Below, in pieces: positions 34,850 through 45,270 of a stretch of 64,000 nucleotides of DNA; positions within the stretch are counted from its first letter, which is position 1, and each line of letters opens with the position of its first letter. Position numbers and translations under genes: made by a program. A model generated the notes under the pieces. That model was not told the origin of the DNA, searched no databases, and worked only from the letters and a program-made list of their open reading frames with translations. The DNA comes from Ligula intestinalis (Eukaryota; Platyhelminthes; Cestoda; Diphyllobothriidea; Diphyllobothriidae), in NCBI GenBank assembly GCA_036362985.1, contig JAYGXS010000001.1:17200522-17264521 (forward strand). The letters run 5' to 3'.

Positions 34850-35530
34850 TGAAACGACAAAAACTTTAACAAAAAGAAAAGGAACTAGAATGTTCCGATG
34901 AAGCGCCTAATCCAAGAACTTTGCGAACACTTCAATATATTAAAAACGTATCTGAACTCGTTGAAAGACACCTGAAGAAGTATCGAATCCAAGTGGCGCA
35001 CAAGCCAACGAATACTCTACGAAGTCAGCTTGTACACCCTAAGGATAGGGTTGGCTATTTAGACAAAAAAGAGGTTATTTACAAAACCCTTGTAGCGGCT
35101 GCAATGCAGTTTATTGTGGACAGACAGGACGATCGGCCTCCACACGCTTATGCGAACATAAGCGAGCGGTAAAGGGACGATATCCGTCATCCGAGGTCGC
35201 AATGCACGCATTAGCAACCGGACACCAATTTGAATGGGACGAAACTTGCATTGTCGGCTCTTGTCCATACAAGAAGGGTCGCGAGTTTTTAGAAGCTATC
35301 AACTCCGACGACTCCTGCATAAACAGGCACGTTGAGTTGGATTCAATGTACATCAACCTTAAAAAGGCCTGGCAAAAGGGCCAACCACAAAGCATGCTAC
35401 TTACCACAGCCGACACAGCATTATAGATTTTTTGGCTCATTTAAAAATGTGAACTGTTCTTCACACTATTTCCTCGCATCCGAAGAGGACCTAGCGTGCT
35501 AACATCGAAAATTTACAAATAAAGTGCATT
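34850..35530 (+). pseudogene. Penelope-like element fragment (P3): RT end, linker and endonuclease
   Basis: Reads 'PRTLRTLQYIKNVSELVERH', 'LKKYRIQVAHKPTNTLRSQL', 'VHPKDRVGYLDKKEVIYKT', a degraded GIY-YIG centre, then 'SSEVAMHALATGHQFEWDET', 'CIVGSCPYKKGREFLEAINS', 'INRHVELD'. The VAHKPTNTLRS motif is the typical end of the PLE reverse transcriptase before the endonuclease linker. After the reading frame, 'ccgaagaggacc', 'catcgaaaatttaca' and 'aataaag' (about 35479-35524) match the end of P4 and may be a terminal block. Confidence 0.75.
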
Positions 35531-36210
35531 GCTGTTTCCCGAAGAACTTCTTCTAGCAAAAGGCAAATACTTTTTGGGTCATATTCGCCTGAACAGAAAT
35601 CTTTGCTCAAATCACAAAGTCCAGCACAGTCACCTCACGACACTTCACCCTGCCAACAGGCGCAAACTAACTTTGGATACATATTACTACACTGAAATAA
35701 GGGGTTGTCTACAAGACCCCATGTGCGATTTGTGATGCAGTTTATTGTGGCCAAACTGGGAAATGCGCCTCAACCCGCATGCATTAACATCAATCAGCGG
35801 TCAGAAGACGAGATCATTTATCCCAGGTGGCCATGCACACACTGGAAACTGGCCACAAATTCGCATGGGAGAACGCACGGATTGTTGACACTTATCCAAC
35901 TAGAAAAGACCGTGAATTCCTGGAAGCAATGTACTCAGACGAGACATGCATCTGCAGGCATATCGATTTGGACACCAGCTATAATTACCTCAGGGTCAAA
36001 TTCAATGCACACCACCAACCACAGCAGAATGACGAAATGCAAGTAACGCCTACTAGCGCAGACTGACAATCTTGCCAATCAGTGTACACACCAGATGAAT
36101 ATTGATTTTTTCTGGACATTTAACATTTTTATTTGTTCGTTGTGCATTTTTTCATGTCTGAAGATGAGCGAGGGAACCTGCCTCGAAAATTTACACTGTA
36201 AAGTTTAAAT
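35531..36210 (+). pseudogene. Penelope-like element fragment (P4), tandem with P3
   Basis: A second copy of the same subfamily follows directly. It has the endonuclease centre 'CDAVYCGQTGKCASTR' with a frame break (about 35733-35785), then 'VAMHTLETGHKFAWENARIV', 'DTYPTRKDREFLEAMYSDET', 'CICRHIDLDTSYNYLRV'. The end carries 'gtctgaagatgagcgaggg', 'cctcgaaaatttacactg', 'taaag' (36157-36203), resembling a decayed hammerhead: CTGAAGA, a GAG/CTC stem, and GAAA. Confidence 0.75.
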
Positions 36211-37174
36211 CTTCCCAAAGAAGCCTTAACCTTAATAACAGTACTACACAATACGACAAATATAATCAGAGACGCCTGCGATATAAATAGGCATATGGAG
36301 GGAGGGGAATGTCACGTGTGTGAATGAGAACCTCTCAGTTATTTGAGAAGTCACGTGTCATACCGAAAGGTCTGGTGTGTGTAAAATAGGAACCACGTGG
36401 TGTGGTTGTGTGTGTGCGTGACATGCGTATGCGGGCGGTTTAGTCTGACTGGCCACTGCACTCATTATACCCCTCCCCTCTCCACTAACGGTAATTTTGA
36501 CGTCACCATGTCATCGGAACACGGTGGTGGAGACACGAGAGAGAGAGAGAGGCGAATGACCGTAAACAAGTGGTGCGCATATCTCGTGGGGCAGTGATGA
36601 TCCTAGTGGTCAGCGACAGTCAGGTGATGTAGGCGTGAACATAGAAAGCGCCTTCAAGGCACACAACGAATAAAAACGGAATAAATCAGCAGGCATAAAC
36701 CAATCATATGCAAGTTAAAGAAACGCATAAGGGGCAGACGAATATTTCAAGTTTGTTGTAGTTGTTTTTATTTTTGTACCCTCACCACCAATTACCTATT
36801 CTAACCTCAGAAGTCAGACTGGGATGGGTCCGCACGGACCAGCGCCGCCAAACGCAAACTTCCACTTCCGTCCTGCTATCTGAACAGATCAGTACGCGCC
36901 ATGCTTACATAATGGCTATTGGCTATTTGCTGAGATTGTGACAAGCCCCTAAAAGGGTTGGCCAGATAAAAAAGACCGTTATTTACGCGGAATTTTGATT
37001 TGAAGAATGAACCATTGGGAGTTCCTCAGTTCCTGGCATATTACTATTACGCGAACCAGCTCTTTTGTGTAAGCACGTTCCCGTGTCATAAGGCCCCTGT
37101 TTGCGTCCTGAGCTAAGTCGAAGGGAGTAGATATGCGCAGGAAATTAAAAGGACAGCTGAACGGTGCTACATTC

Positions 37175-37560
37175 AGATACAAGTACTTGTACTTGTTACG
37201 GTTGCGATCAGGACTGATCTGGCCGGCCTCAATAATGTTCCGTATGGTGCCTCTCCACGCGCGACGATCCATAGGCGCAGACGTGGACAGTTCGACCCAT
37301 TCCCTTCGCCGGCGCTGGAGACCGAATACCGAAGGTCCAAGAACCACTTCCATGTCCTGACGGACTGAGTCAAGCCAGGTTTTGAGTTGACCGCCCCTTC
37401 GACTTCTCCAATTAGGCAATAGTTTTAAGTCGAGGACAGTAGCACTGAGCTCTTGAGGTTGGCGATGAAGAACGTGTCCAAACCACCTCAGCCGTCTTCC
37501 CTGAATGGCCTGGGATATCATTTGAGACGAAGTCGGTGGCGCGTCCACGAATGGCGGATA
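37175..37560 (-). mobile_element. RTE-like 3' fragment (R4)
   Basis: Minus strand reads 'SQAIQGRRLRWFGHVLHRQP', 'QELSATVLDLKLLPNWRSRR', 'GGQLKTWLDSVRQDMEVVLG', 'RRREWVELSTSAPMDRRAWR', 'GTIRNIIEAGQISPDRN'. The 3' tail is acaagtacaagtacttg (37178-37194). The stretch is open, making it the best-kept 3' end of this family here. Confidence 0.8.
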
Positions 37561-38308
37561 GTGGAACGACCTTCAATGAAGGTTAGCTGTGAAATAAGCG
37601 GACTCCCGGGTCTGACCAATAAGCAGTCGCGGACGCATCAGCGGCAGTGCTACCAGGGCGCGGCGGGCTCAGGCCTAGCAAGCCAAATGCCTGAAGTGTC
37701 GCAAAGCCTGACGACGGCACTGTGACATGGCGAGCGTGAACCGCCATTAAATAAGTTCGCTTGCCACCACTGCCTTGTGGTTAGGCTATTGAGCCAAAGC
37801 GCTAGAGGAGAAAACAACGAACAAACGATCCGTACGGCTGTTTGGGACACGCTCGTATCCAAAATTCCCAAGTCACCTCACCCCAGATACAAGTCTCGTG
37901 AGAGACATGAGAAACCAGACTCCCGAAGGACAGGTAGTGCCAGTATCGCGTCACAGTATTGCTTTGACTCCAGTGGTGTCCGGTCAAGTCTGAAAACAGC
38001 ACGTGAAGTGTGCGCCTACGAAAGGAACCCTTGAGAGCTTAATTAAACAAATAAGTCTGGTCGAAAACGACATGACATCTTTTGCAAACCTTTTCTCCCT
38101 ATCTAGTATAGATCCAATGAAGCCACTGTACTTGCTGGTTGCAGCTTTGTCAACCAGCTGGTGGTACTCTCCCTAAGAGACAGCTTCGAAAATTTGGGAT
38201 GGCAAAGCCTGAGGAACATTTTCATAACTACGGGGATCAGCTGGTATAGACGGCTCCCTACTGGGGAAAATTGTTTAGTGCAACGAGGTGGCGGGAAAAA
38301 GAAGTTAC

Positions 38309-38723
38309 CAGGCTGACGGGTGCCTCCAGGGGTGAGTGTGTCATAGTCGGTTGGAGAGCTGCATGAAAGTACACCATTTCCGCCAGGGCCACTACCTAAA
38401 TACTTCATCTCCTCCTCCTCATCGTCTTCGTCCTCGTCCAGAGAGGCGTTGACAGCTCCGACTACGCTGGGCCGTGCAGCAGTTGCGGAACCCGCAGAGC
38501 CTACCACCATGGCGTTAACGCCGGTACTGCCGTGAGGTCCTGAAAGGCGGTACTGAGACTCGATGATCTCACCCAGCCCATCGCCGGCAGAGGCAGTGGA
38601 CGACTCGTAGGAGGTCTCAGGCACCTCTTGAGGGTCCTCTGACGGCGGTAATTCCAACGCCATCTCCACATCATGGATGCCGATGAGAACGCTGTAGTCC
38701 ATGAGGTTATTCTCCTGTAGGAA
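38309..38723 (-). CDS. PIP4K2: Phosphatidylinositol-5-phosphate 4-kinase (type II), insert exon
   Basis: A 415-base exon of 138 codons plus one base. It starts FLQENNLMDYSVLIGIHDV, matching the family's 'FL..L.LMDYSLLVGIHDVER', with the catalytic Asp of MDYS at 38699-38697. It then runs into a variable, low-complexity insert rich in Ser, Gly and Pro with an acidic run DEDEDDEEEE (about 38431-38402) and ends at TRQP plus G. In vertebrate PIP4Ks the insert between GIHD and the IID motif is disordered and shorter; here it is roughly 120 residues. The acceptor ends in ag at 38725-38724 and the donor is G/gtaact at 38308. The upstream exon (47341-47454) joins in phase 0, the downstream exon (24852-25036) in phase 1. 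The frame stays open past the donor, so splicing there is inferred from phase and homology. Confidence 0.93.
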
Positions 38724-39304
38724 CTGTAAAAAAGAAGGTCGTGCGCGTAAAACGCATCACAATGACAACTCTTGCCTAGAGTATTGCAGCAAACTGGAGA
38801 TTGAATGTGAGACTGCAGTGAAAAAAGAACTATTTATAATTTTGTGCTTTCTCAGTAAACGTTATTAATAAACATGGGCTGAGTTCTTCACATTATTATG
38901 GAATGGTGACCTCCGAGTGCAGAAGGTAATAGCCTCCAAGTACGATGATAGAAGAGGTAAATAATTCCGAAATCAAAACGTTGAAGATGGCAGGGTGGAA
39001 ACTCTCCGGTTCAGTGATGCAGTATTAAAGGAAACCGAGCACCTACCCTCCGTTTTGTGCACGTAAGATATCGAAAACTAATGAGCAAGGATGGTTCTCT
39101 TTAGATCCTTAATTATACAAGAAGATGAAATAGATGCACAGACAAAAGCGGCGAATTTATGGGTAGGGAAGTTAACAAGGTTTATAAATCTACCGGGATA
39201 TTTTTGCAAATCCGGTCTATTGCAAGTGGAGCTTTTGCGCCTATTTTGAGTATGCGAAGTCTTGCACGTAGACTGTATGCTACAGAAAAGTACAATCAAC
39301 AAAG

Positions 39305-39440
39305 TTTAGCAAGACTAGGATGGCCGTTTCGGCCTATCATCCACCACCATCAGGATTTCTAAAAACCCTGGGACTAGAACCCACGGTCTGTTGGTAAGGC
39401 GTCCAACGCCTTTAAGACTGAACCACAGGTTACTTGATAT
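39305..39440 (-). mobile_element. tRNA-headed SINE, copy I
   Basis: Minus strand has head box A 'tgtggttcagtcttaaaggc' and box B 'gggttctagtcccaggg' (about 39385-39369), then a shortened ribozyme block ('tggatgataggccgaaacgg'). GAAA is present but CTGATGA has become TGGATGA and stem II is deleted. Confidence 0.55.
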
Positions 39441-39479
39441 TCCTTTTGCGATTGGGTACATTAACTGAGGCAGAGCGCA

Positions 39480-40080
39480 CTCATCGATCGAATTTAGGGG
39501 ACCTTCTCATCCCGTTGTGCTATGGGACTGGACCTAAAGCAAATAAACTAAAAAGACAGTCATTCCAGTCTCCCTGCTCTTTGTCGGCAGTTATTTCCTG
39601 ACTGATTTACTGTCTATTAGGCTCTACTTCCGGCCCCTAAGCACAATGGAGGAGAAGGCTCCGAAAAGCGAATGCTTGACACGAAAAAACCATGAGTGTG
39701 TGCGGAAACGAAAGAAGTCGATCAAGGTCAGATCCAACGTGTGGATCGGGAGCTTAAGTAAACAAATTAACCTGTTACAAAAAACGGCATGGAACTCTGC
39801 ACTTCCTCGCGTATTGCAACACGAAACCGCATTACGCGGAGGGGGGGGGTTTCCTTTTATCGTGTCCTACTTGTGCGTGACCGGTCGGGTTGCCAGCTGC
39901 AAGTGGATGCACAGGCCAAATACTCGCAATACAGCGCATTCCATGGTGACGACCATTTGATCAGGTTTAGAGGACCTACTGGCTCCGTTGTGCTTTGGGG
40001 CTCGATCTAGAGCAAATAAACAACAAAATGTTTATTTCAGTCTCCCTTATCTTTTTCGGCAGTTATTTCCTGTCTGTATT
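39480..40080 (+). repeat. Two direct copies of a SINE-tail-bearing repeat
   Basis: 39490-39605 and 39960-40085 align: 'ttaggggacc'/'ttagaggacc', then 'ccgttgtgct', 'agcaaataaac', then the SINE-family tail 'cagtctccct..tctttttcggcag' and 'ttatttcctg'. Both lack a head and ribozyme core. Between them, 39830-39940 shares 'ttatcgtgtcctacttgtgc', 'gtgaccggtcgggttg' and 'aaatactcgcaatacagcgc' with 42870-42975. Confidence 0.5.
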
Positions 40081-41394
40081 ACTAGTCGCTGTACTACTAC
40101 CTACGGAGGCTTCGAAGGTTGCCAAAGGAGAGGAAATCTCCGCCCTACCATTGAAAGGTTGTCAGGGTGTGATGCCACCGTCCTAGTGTGACCTTTATGC
40201 CAGTTCCCGATATTCCTAACTGGAGGTTTGCTTGTAAAGTTAGCGCATGTTCTGTGCGTGGCACGCATTTACGGGCAGTTCCCTTGTCAGTCAACAGTAC
40301 AGTAGTCGCCACAGGCCATGCAACTTTCATGATGAAATTTGACTTCGTACTTTAGCGTATATTTATTAACACCATTTTGATTCATTCAGTTTATTGAATC
40401 CTGCGAAAGCCTTTTACTAAGTTAAATCGTCATTTTCGTTAGATTTATTAAGAGAAATGGCCATGAATTTTGGGGAAATCGGGAGTAGTCTCATACGGAA
40501 GAAATTTCCTATGCTATTACGAAAGAGAGAGCCAAACTGCACGTTAATGTTGATTATACTATGAAGGAACTTCAAAATAAGTAAAATAGGTACAGAAGAT
40601 ATCCATTCCAGAACAGGAAAAGTTTGTCCAACATTGTTCAGATTTGAATCTGAAGCCAAGTTAAAGGAATCACACTTATTTGCATTAAAATTGCAGATTT
40701 GCATTTTAACAATTATGTTTAGAGATCCTGTGAAGTTTTTTGCATAAAATGTCGCATAGGAAGCGTTTGTTTGAATGCATAAACAATTCGCTGTTTGACC
40801 TTGACACAAAAACAAAATACACAACATGCTAGTGTGAATTTAAGACAAAGAAGGTCTAATTGAATTGAATTCATGTATAAATATTTTTTGCATAGTTTAC
40901 TTTCTCGTTTAGCGTTATTGAGAAACGGAACATACCGAAGAATAATAAGTATTTAAAAAATACGGCAATGTATATGGCCAGCTTTTTAGAATTCGCAAGC
41001 TTACAATCGATTGTCGAATTAATCCACTCATGCGAAAAATAATCCATTATGAAGAGAAAAGAAAGTTCTTTCATTTCCAGTCAAAATTATGAAAGTTGCA
41101 TGGTCTTTGGCGACTACTGCAGTAGTTTTGACGGGTATGAGAGGTCTAAATGAGGGAGTTGGTGCGAAAGCATGCCTCATCATAAAAAAGGTTCGGGCAC
41201 GAGGCAGGACTGCATCCATCGTGCTGGTTTCCCGGATCGCTTCTGACGGTCAGTCAGTTTCAAGATCCAACCGGTCGGACAAAGTATTCCTACTGTATGA
41301 AACACTATCAACTACCGAGTTAACTATGGTTTCGCACATACACGAGACATAAATAATAAGGATGGAATTAGGGATCCTTACACGAATAGGCTGA

Positions 41395-41500
41395 AATACT
41401 ACAAGCAGTTACGGCTGTCAGAGACCCAGGACGGGACAGATTAATTCCGTTAGCGTTTAGGTGAAATTTCATCAACGAGAGTCAATATCGCCTGACCTAA
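41395..41500 (+). mobile_element. tRNA-headed SINE, tail-only copy
   Basis: 'agttacggctgtcagagacc', 'gggacagattaattccgtta', 'gcgtttaggtgaaatttcat' and 'caacgagagt' align with the tail of copy C at 41688-41790. It lies directly in front of copy C in the same orientation. Confidence 0.55.
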
Positions 41501-41511
41501 ACCGGCGAGAC

Positions 41512-41790
41512 AACGAGCTCGTGGCTCAATGGTTAGGACGTTCGACTCTGATCAAAAAGGTCGCGAGTTCGAGGACTGAGTGGGGCACCAGATGGGGTTG
41601 CGGATGACTGGCTGATGACGCCTCATAAGCCAGAAATGGCCATTCCAGTCTTCCTCGTTTTTGCCGGCAATGCTATCTGCCTAGTACCAGCTGTTACGGC
41701 TGTTAGGGCCCATATTGAGAGCCAAGGCAGAGCGGGACAGATGAGTTCCATTAGCTGTGAGGTGAACGTTCATCAAAGAGGCTGAGATAT
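41512..41790 (+). mobile_element. tRNA-headed SINE with hammerhead core, copy C (complete)
   Basis: The fullest copy, about 280 bases. tRNA-like head: box A 'tggctcaatggtta' (41522-41535), box B 'gcgagttcgaggac' (41564-41577). Linker to 41605, ribozyme block 41606-41650, then a tail with 'gccggcaatgctatctgcct', 'gctgttacggctgttagg', 'agagcgggacagatgagttc' and 'gtgaacgttcatcaaagagg' ending near 41785. Transcription from the internal boxes by RNA polymerase III is inferred. The element encodes no protein and would depend on another element's machinery. Confidence 0.75.
41606..41650 (+). ncRNA. Hammerhead-ribozyme-like motif (SINE copy C)
   Basis: GACTGG (41606-41611), CTGATGA (41612-41618), 14-base stem-loop II (41619-41632), GAAA (41633-41636), TGGCCAT (41637-41643), H17=T (41644), CCAGTC (41645-41650). 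Stem I is 6 perfect pairs. Stem II has GCCT/AGCC with one mismatch and C-A at its base. Stem III is the ATGGCCAT palindrome, giving two pairs and a GGCC loop in cis or eight pairs between two molecules. Predicted cleavage is after 41644. Every invariant core base is present. Confidence 0.66.
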
Positions 41791-42829
41791 TTAGTTGTTC
41801 ACGAACACAGGTGCACGCAGAGGGTAAGCACGTGGTACAGAAAAATGCAACTGGAAAAAGGCGAGAAAAAAGACAAAAAGTTCACCTAACTTGCAGCATT
41901 TACAGCTTGTAGTGTTTAGCTCCCTGCCAACAGTTCAGTGGGATCAGAAGAAAATGCGATGGCTGCAACCTCTTGCTCCGGTGACCGCATATTATTTTCA
42001 TCGTCTGAACCGTCTCATGGATCTCGTTTTTTGCATCTATCAGCAGCTTGCTGGGGATGTTTCGAAAATGCTAAAGAGTTCTACACATCGAGTGTAAATA
42101 CGAAGAGACTTTGATCATTTTGATCAGGTTTTGAATTCATGCAGAACGGGTGCAGGTATGGAAGTGGCTGAACAGGGATTCATTGGCCGGCGCCAAAACA
42201 ATACACTGATTGTCCGAGTTCTCATCCGAAACCGAGGCGTAATCAACTCCCGATTGGTTTTGTTTCTGGTGTGGTTGACTATCTCGATGTCTGTGGTCAG
42301 ATACCGTTATAAAATGACCAGCATCTTTATGTATGACTGAAGAGACACTTGACCAGAAAACCTGCTGTCCGTCTGCGTAATCATTAGCGGATCCATGGAG
42401 AAAAATGACGGAGTCGTATCTACAAGGACTGACTTAAAGATTCCTTCGTCGTGATAAGCTGACTGTTACAGGAAACTAGAATAGTCGGTCCAGGTAATAT
42501 AGGCTACCTTCGGCTTGATCCTTGATACGGCAACGCTGGCAGAATGCTGACAACTTTGCAACAATAGCAAGCTAAGTGTCACGAGCTTTTGGAATCGACA
42601 GCAACGCCTGCTAACGCAGTATTCTGATGAAGAATGTACGGTCAGCCAGAATGAGTAGATTCCATTCACGCAATGCTAGGTTCCGTAGCTGAATTTATAA
42701 AATGCGTGGAAACGACGGTGCAGGACGCTTTAAAATCCAAAATCTACGACAACTCAACAAAGTCAACGTACTGAGTATAACACGGGATGAGGAACCTCCC
42801 TCCTCTAAGGCTTGGGTTAGGGCACGAGA

Positions 42830-42990
42830 ATCGGTATCCCCTGTGTAACTTGACAGAGGACCACCCGCATTATGCGGGGAGGGGGTTTTCCATTATCGTG
42901 TCCTACTTGTGCGTGACCGGTCGGGTTGTCAAATGCTAAATGGATGCACAGACCAAATACTCGCAATACAGCGCACTCCTGAATTCCATG
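42830..42990 (+). repeat. Short dispersed repeat shared with 39830-39940
   Basis: 'ccgcattatgcgg', a G-rich run, 'ttatcgtgtcctacttgtgc', 'gtgaccggtcgggttg' and 'aaatactcgcaatacagcgc' recur in the same order at 39828-39942. Class unknown. Confidence 0.6.
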
Positions 42991-43789
42991 GAGGCTATCA
43001 GGAACAGACGGCCAATTGCTTACTTATTTCCAATGCGGTGTTTGAGCCCGTCCAACGTAAGCCCCTTTGTGACCGATAATGGAACAAAACGACATACTGG
43101 TAAAAACCCCTCGCTGAGTAGGATCTACTATAGTGTTAACAATGGCACGGGTTCTGATCTAGAAAAATCTGATCCAAACGTTTGATATGCGGTCTGGCTT
43201 GCAGTGGTAGTGTTCCATCGTCCACTCTGTCCAGCAATGCCATTTACTGGAACCTCAGAAGGCCACTGCAGTGTCTTGACGATGTCAAATTTTACTCGGT
43301 GGCCGGCTGACTGACCTCAATAACGGTGACTTAATCGTCATCAAACTTTTACAGAATTCAGAATGCAGTGTGTGAGTGAATGGACTCGGTAAGATGGTAG
43401 ATTTCTCTATAAAAATAAGACTGGACCAAAGTATTTTTCAGGCTGCAACCCTAGCCAGAAAGCAACTCCCAAGCTGTCAGCTTGCAGAAGTGTACAGTTT
43501 GCACTACCTCAGAGTTAGGCTACGGTCAATTCGAAAGAATACCGAGGATATCATTTCTCGATTATGTGCTACTCAAAACGTCCTGGCAATCCCTAGAGAG
43601 CATTTAGAGACTAGACGTAATATCTTCATTGCCACTGGAAATTCGCCCAGTCAGCCCTCAAATAGGTTTGAGTTGCGTGGATGCAAGACGAGCCTGACAT
43701 TTCATTTTTTTAAAGTTAGGAGCCCTTATTCCGTACTTAATGAGACAGGTCACACTCGCTTTGACATGCCTGACACGTCTAAAAAAGAC

Positions 43790-44035
43790 TGATACAGGTT
43801 GGGCCACATTTTTCGCCGTATGCCACATGAGTTCTGTGATGTTATCAATGACCCAGCATTATCCGTCAAGACAGTGAGTTGGGTTTTTGGAATTTCGCTA
43901 TCTGGTCTCCATGACCGAAGGAAACTGAGTTCTCCATACCTTCTGCTGCAGACCGTTACGCGCGGAGAGGTATAATGCACCGCATCATCAGTATACGGCA
44001 AAATTACAGTCAAACTAGGGGCAAATAAATAAAAT
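43790..44035 (+). mobile_element. RTE-like 3' fragment (R5), decayed
   Basis: 'YRLGHIFRRMPHEFCDVIN' across a frame break corresponds to LRWFGHVLRRPPHEL in R2, and 'gttacgcgcggagaggta' corresponds to the R2 3' end. An open frame just upstream (43376-43792) has no recognised domain. Confidence 0.5.
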
Positions 44036-44259
44036 GAGTAGGCAAAAACGCAAGAAACGAATGACACGAGAGGCGCGCGCAAGTTGAAATATCAGAAAAA
44101 AAGTGTCTCGATCGAGCCTCTCCCCTCCCAGAATTGCTTTCAACACCATAATATTAAATTATATCAGAGGACAGATAACGGTAAGGATGACCTGTACGAC
44201 TACCTAAACAGCACGTAGAAACGGAAAACGTCTGAAATACATGCGGCTTTGAGCAAAGT

Positions 44260-44460
44260 TCCGGGGAAGTTAGGTTTAGGATTAAGGTGAGGACTAGGTT
44301 TAAATTTAGGGATAGATTTATGTTAAGCGTTAAGGTCAGAGTTGGGGCTGGGGTCAGGAATGTGTTAATATGTACGGTTTTGGTTAGTGTTAACTGTAGG
44401 ATTTCGGTCTGGAGTAGCGCTAAAACCAATACTGAGGTTGTAGTTTAGTTTTATGTTGGG
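44260..44460. repeat. Telomere-like variant tract
   Basis: Repeated TTAGG-related units (ttaggtttaggatta, aggttta, ttaggg, aggat) at 44270-44330, passing into irregular G-rich sequence. Weaker than the tract at 4433-4470. Confidence 0.3.
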
Positions 44461-45166
44461 GTTCCCTCTCCTAAAATTTCCCGCTAGTCCACCTAGTTTA
44501 AGTGGGCGGGATGTGCCTACTCCCATTTCCTGTTTAGGCGGTCATAAGAGTCACCTCCTACCTAGACACCTTTTGCAAGTATGCATTATAGGAAGATTGT
44601 ATAGATATTGGACAGGACGGCACACACGTGTGAACGTTTGCAGAAAGAAGCCAGCGGCGAACTTACGGGTGCTCTTCAAGAACTCTCCCCTCCTACGATT
44701 GGGAGGTAAAGACAGACTCCCTTTGAAGGCCACATCAATGTGCATTTACTCTTTCACTTGCTCCTGTGGAGCGGGATACATAGGCCGTACAACGAGGCGT
44801 CTCGAAAAGAGGGTGCGTGAGCACATACCGACCTGGCTAAGTAAAGGTGAAACTAGATCGATCTCGAGTGCTATTCTCGCACATCTAGTCGATACGAACC
44901 ATCGAGTCGATACTAACGAAGCCTTTAAGGTGGTCTACAGGACACCATCTAATTTTTCCAAAGGCCTACGCCAACGGATGCTAGCTACAGCCGAAGCAGT
45001 GGCTATAAGGCTAGCAAATCCAGTGCTGTGTTGTCAGAAGACTCTGACACAAGCTCTGTCACTTCCATGGCCTAAACCGACATCAGGTGGCGATAGGATT
45101 TCGCCCCTCCCAACAAGCGACAATCCCTCAAACAACACGCTGACATGGCCTACATGCGCAACATGA
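44453..45166 (+). pseudogene. Penelope-like element endonuclease region (P5), longest open copy
   Basis: The recognisable part runs from about 44590: 'GRLYRYWTG', 'NLRVLFKNSPLLRLGGKDRL' and 'PLKATSMCIYSFTCSCGAG', then 'YIGRTTRRLEKRVREHIP', 'SSAILAHLVDTNHRVD', 'EAFKVVYRTPSN', 'LATAEAVAIRLANPVLC'. The GIY-YIG domain is intact in outline: CIYSFTC (GIY strand), YIGRT, catalytic Arg in RRLEKRVREH, a later Glu in TAEAVAIR. PLE endonucleases nick DNA to prime reverse transcription. The reverse transcriptase upstream is missing, so this is a 5'-truncated copy. It inserted in the kinase intron in the antisense direction. Confidence 0.82.
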
Positions 45167-45270
45167 CATAGTCCGCGTTGGCCAATTAGCGCCCGTGTTA
45201 GATAGTTATTGATTTTTCTTCCTATTCAAACTTTTAGTGTTATGTACAGCGTCAATTTCCCTTGCAAATG

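Larger units (their letters stand above)
25037..38308 (-). other. PIP4K intron (13,272 bases)
   Basis: A phase 1 intron: the upstream exon ends in G and the downstream one starts AT, giving GAT (Asp). It is filled with mobile DNA: SINE copies F, G, H, Penelope-like fragments P2, P3, P4, RTE-like fragments R2, R3, R4, and tRNA-like repeats at 33.1-33.8 kb. Between about 27870 and 31800 I recognise nothing except a G run at 29046-29058. 36210-37170 also holds nothing recognised beyond a GTGTGTGTG-rich patch near 36360-36420. Confidence 0.85.

Noticed and set aside
36157..36203. Hammerhead ribozyme at the end of P4
   Set aside because: CTGAAGA and GAAA are present but stem II has an internal loop, stem I partners are not found and stem III has a mismatch; left only as a hint.
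43376..43792. 138-codon plus-strand frame
   Set aside because: Adjacent to a decayed RTE-like end and without recognisable motifs; could be repeat-derived but not assignable.
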